Shown here in pieces: positions 63,253 to 64,000 of a stretch of 64,000 nt of DNA (position 1 is its first letter; every line of letters starts with the position of its first letter). The notes beneath the pieces were generated by a model. It did not search any database. It was not told the DNA's origin and worked only from the letters and a program-made list of their open reading frames with translations. The stretch is from NCBI RefSeq assembly GCF_026343295.1, contig NZ_JAPELY010000002.1:434001-498000 (forward strand), read 5' to 3'. The position numbers were made by a program, and so were the translations under genes. Source of the DNA: Streptomyces sp. NBC_00083. Its GTDB lineage: Bacteria; Actinomycetota; Actinomycetes; Streptomycetales; Streptomycetaceae.

Positions 63253-64000
63253 ATGGGACTGCTCTTCGCGGCCCTGATGGGCCTGAGCGTGTACGGGATG
63301 TTCCTCGGCATCCGCATGTACCGGGCCGAGGTGAAGCTCCCGAGCGACCTGTCGGTGGCCCTGGAGGTGGGCGCGACCCGCACCACCGCCGTCGGCTCGG
63401 CCGTCGACCGGCTCGGCATGCGCTGGGCACCGGCCGTGCTGCGGATGATGGGACCCGGGCGCGTCGCGAAGAAGCGCCGCCAGATCGACCTCGCGGGCAA
63501 CCCCGGCGGCCTCACCGTGGACCGGTACGCGGCGCGCCGCGCGGTGTACGGCGCGCTCGGCGCGGCGGCCGCCCTGATCATGCTGCTCGAAGGCCACTGG
63601 ATCGTCGCCCTGGTGATGGTGGCGTTCGCCCTGTTCTGGGTGGAGGTCGGCATCTGGTCGGCGGTCCGGGTCCGCCGCGACCACATCGAACGCACCCTGC
63701 CCGACTTCCTCGACGTCCTCGCCGTCGTGGTCAGCGCGGGCCTCGGCTTCCGCCAGGCCCTCGACCGGGTCGCCGACAAGTACGAGGGCCCCTGGGCCGA
63801 CGAACTGCGGATCACCCTGCGCCAGATGGACATGGGCGTCAGCCGCCGCCAGGCCTTCGAGGAGCTGCGCAGGCGCAACGACTCCGAGCAGGTCGCGATG
63901 TTCGTGACCGCGCTCCAGCAGGGCGAGGAGCTGGGCGCGCCCATCGTGGAGACGCTGATAGCGATCGCCGCCGACATGCGCCGCACCGACGCGCAGAACG
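63253..64000 (+). CDS. tadC: TadC-like platform protein, 3' end beyond window
   Basis: About 249 residues are visible. Similar layout to TadB: N-terminal helix, two central helices (GALGAAAALIMLLEG, WIVALVMVAFALFWVEVGIW), then the T2SSF domain LPDFLDVLAVVVSAGLGFRQALDRVADKYEG. ATG 63253 has GAGGGGAG about 12 bases upstream; a GTG at 63242 is an alternative. It pairs with TadB in the membrane platform. Confidence 0.85.
   Translation, partial: MGLLFAALMGLSVYGMFLGIRMYRAEVKLPSDLSVALEVGATRTTAVGSAVDRLGMRWAPAVLRMMGPGRVAKKRRQIDLAGNPGGLTVDRYAARRAVYGALGAAAALIMLLEGHWIVALVMVAFALFWVEVGIWSAVRVRRDHIERTLPDFLDVLAVVVSAGLGFRQALDRVADKYEGPWADELRITLRQMDMGVSRRQAFEELRRRNDSEQVAMFVTALQQGEELGAPIVETLIAIAADMRRTDAQN

Overview
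This 64 kb window is high-GC actinobacterial chromosome, almost certainly Streptomyces. The support is GC-rich third codon positions, GTG/TTG starts, a mycothiol enzyme (Mca), an Lsr2-type protein, a GTP-dependent PEP carboxykinase, MmyB-type regulators, a DasR box before a chitinase and an LAxTG sortase motif. From memory the order birA-cya-crotonase-GGDEF-hutH ... msrA-metB ... greA-mca ... hlyIII-pckG resembles the S. coelicolor core region around SCO4927-SCO4980; this was not checked by alignment. No tRNA, rRNA, CRISPR array, integrase or transposase was seen.

Layout. 1-8.3 kb: end of birA, a class III cyclase, a crotonase, a GAF-GGDEF diguanylate cyclase, histidine ammonia-lyase, a small LAxTG cell-wall protein, a small acidic protein and an L,D-transpeptidase lipoprotein. 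8.3-13 kb: two MmyB-type regulators, each divergent from an enzyme-like gene (alcohol dehydrogenase, VOC protein). 13-24 kb: msrA, metB, a SigE-like sigma factor with a small membrane protein, MarR, threonine dehydratase, a DrrAB-type ABC exporter, an Lsr2 paralogue, greA, mca. 24-27.3 kb: a membrane-anchored STAND NTPase with TPR-like repeats. 27.3-30.9 kb: an accessory patch with less extreme GC. It holds two copies of a 7-5-7 palindrome, a 38-residue membrane peptide, an HsdM-half-HsdS fusion with no restriction subunit, and an Uma2 nuclease. 31-45 kb: DUF255 protein, a third MmyB regulator with a divergent SDR, TetR behind a perfect 7-bp tandem repeat, hemolysin III, pckG, a DUF218 protein, an alanine-type aminotransferase and a GH5 enzyme. 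45-52.6 kb: a D-amino-acid catabolic cluster (D-aminoacylase, PLP D-amino-acid deaminase, PfkB kinase, IclR, RidA, GntP permease). 52.6-57 kb: a coiled-coil membrane protein, a secreted serine protease and a GH18 chitinase under a DasR-type operator. 57-64 kb: a Tad/Flp pilus operon (cpaB, cpaE, two TadE-like genes, cpaF, tadB, tadC) cut by the window end.

Working together: the D-amino-acid genes form a peptidoglycan or N-acyl-D-amino-acid scavenging route. The chitinase is wired to GlcNAc sensing. The cyclase and the GGDEF protein place cAMP and c-di-GMP genes side by side. A composite non-coding repeat (modules A and B) recurs at five loci and reaches the ends of several flanking genes.

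Most speculative but most interesting: the single-TRD methyltransferase with a symmetric bipartite palindrome duplicated in its own upstream region, next to a STAND NTPase; and the 7-bp repeat that could switch the translated N terminus of a TetR regulator.
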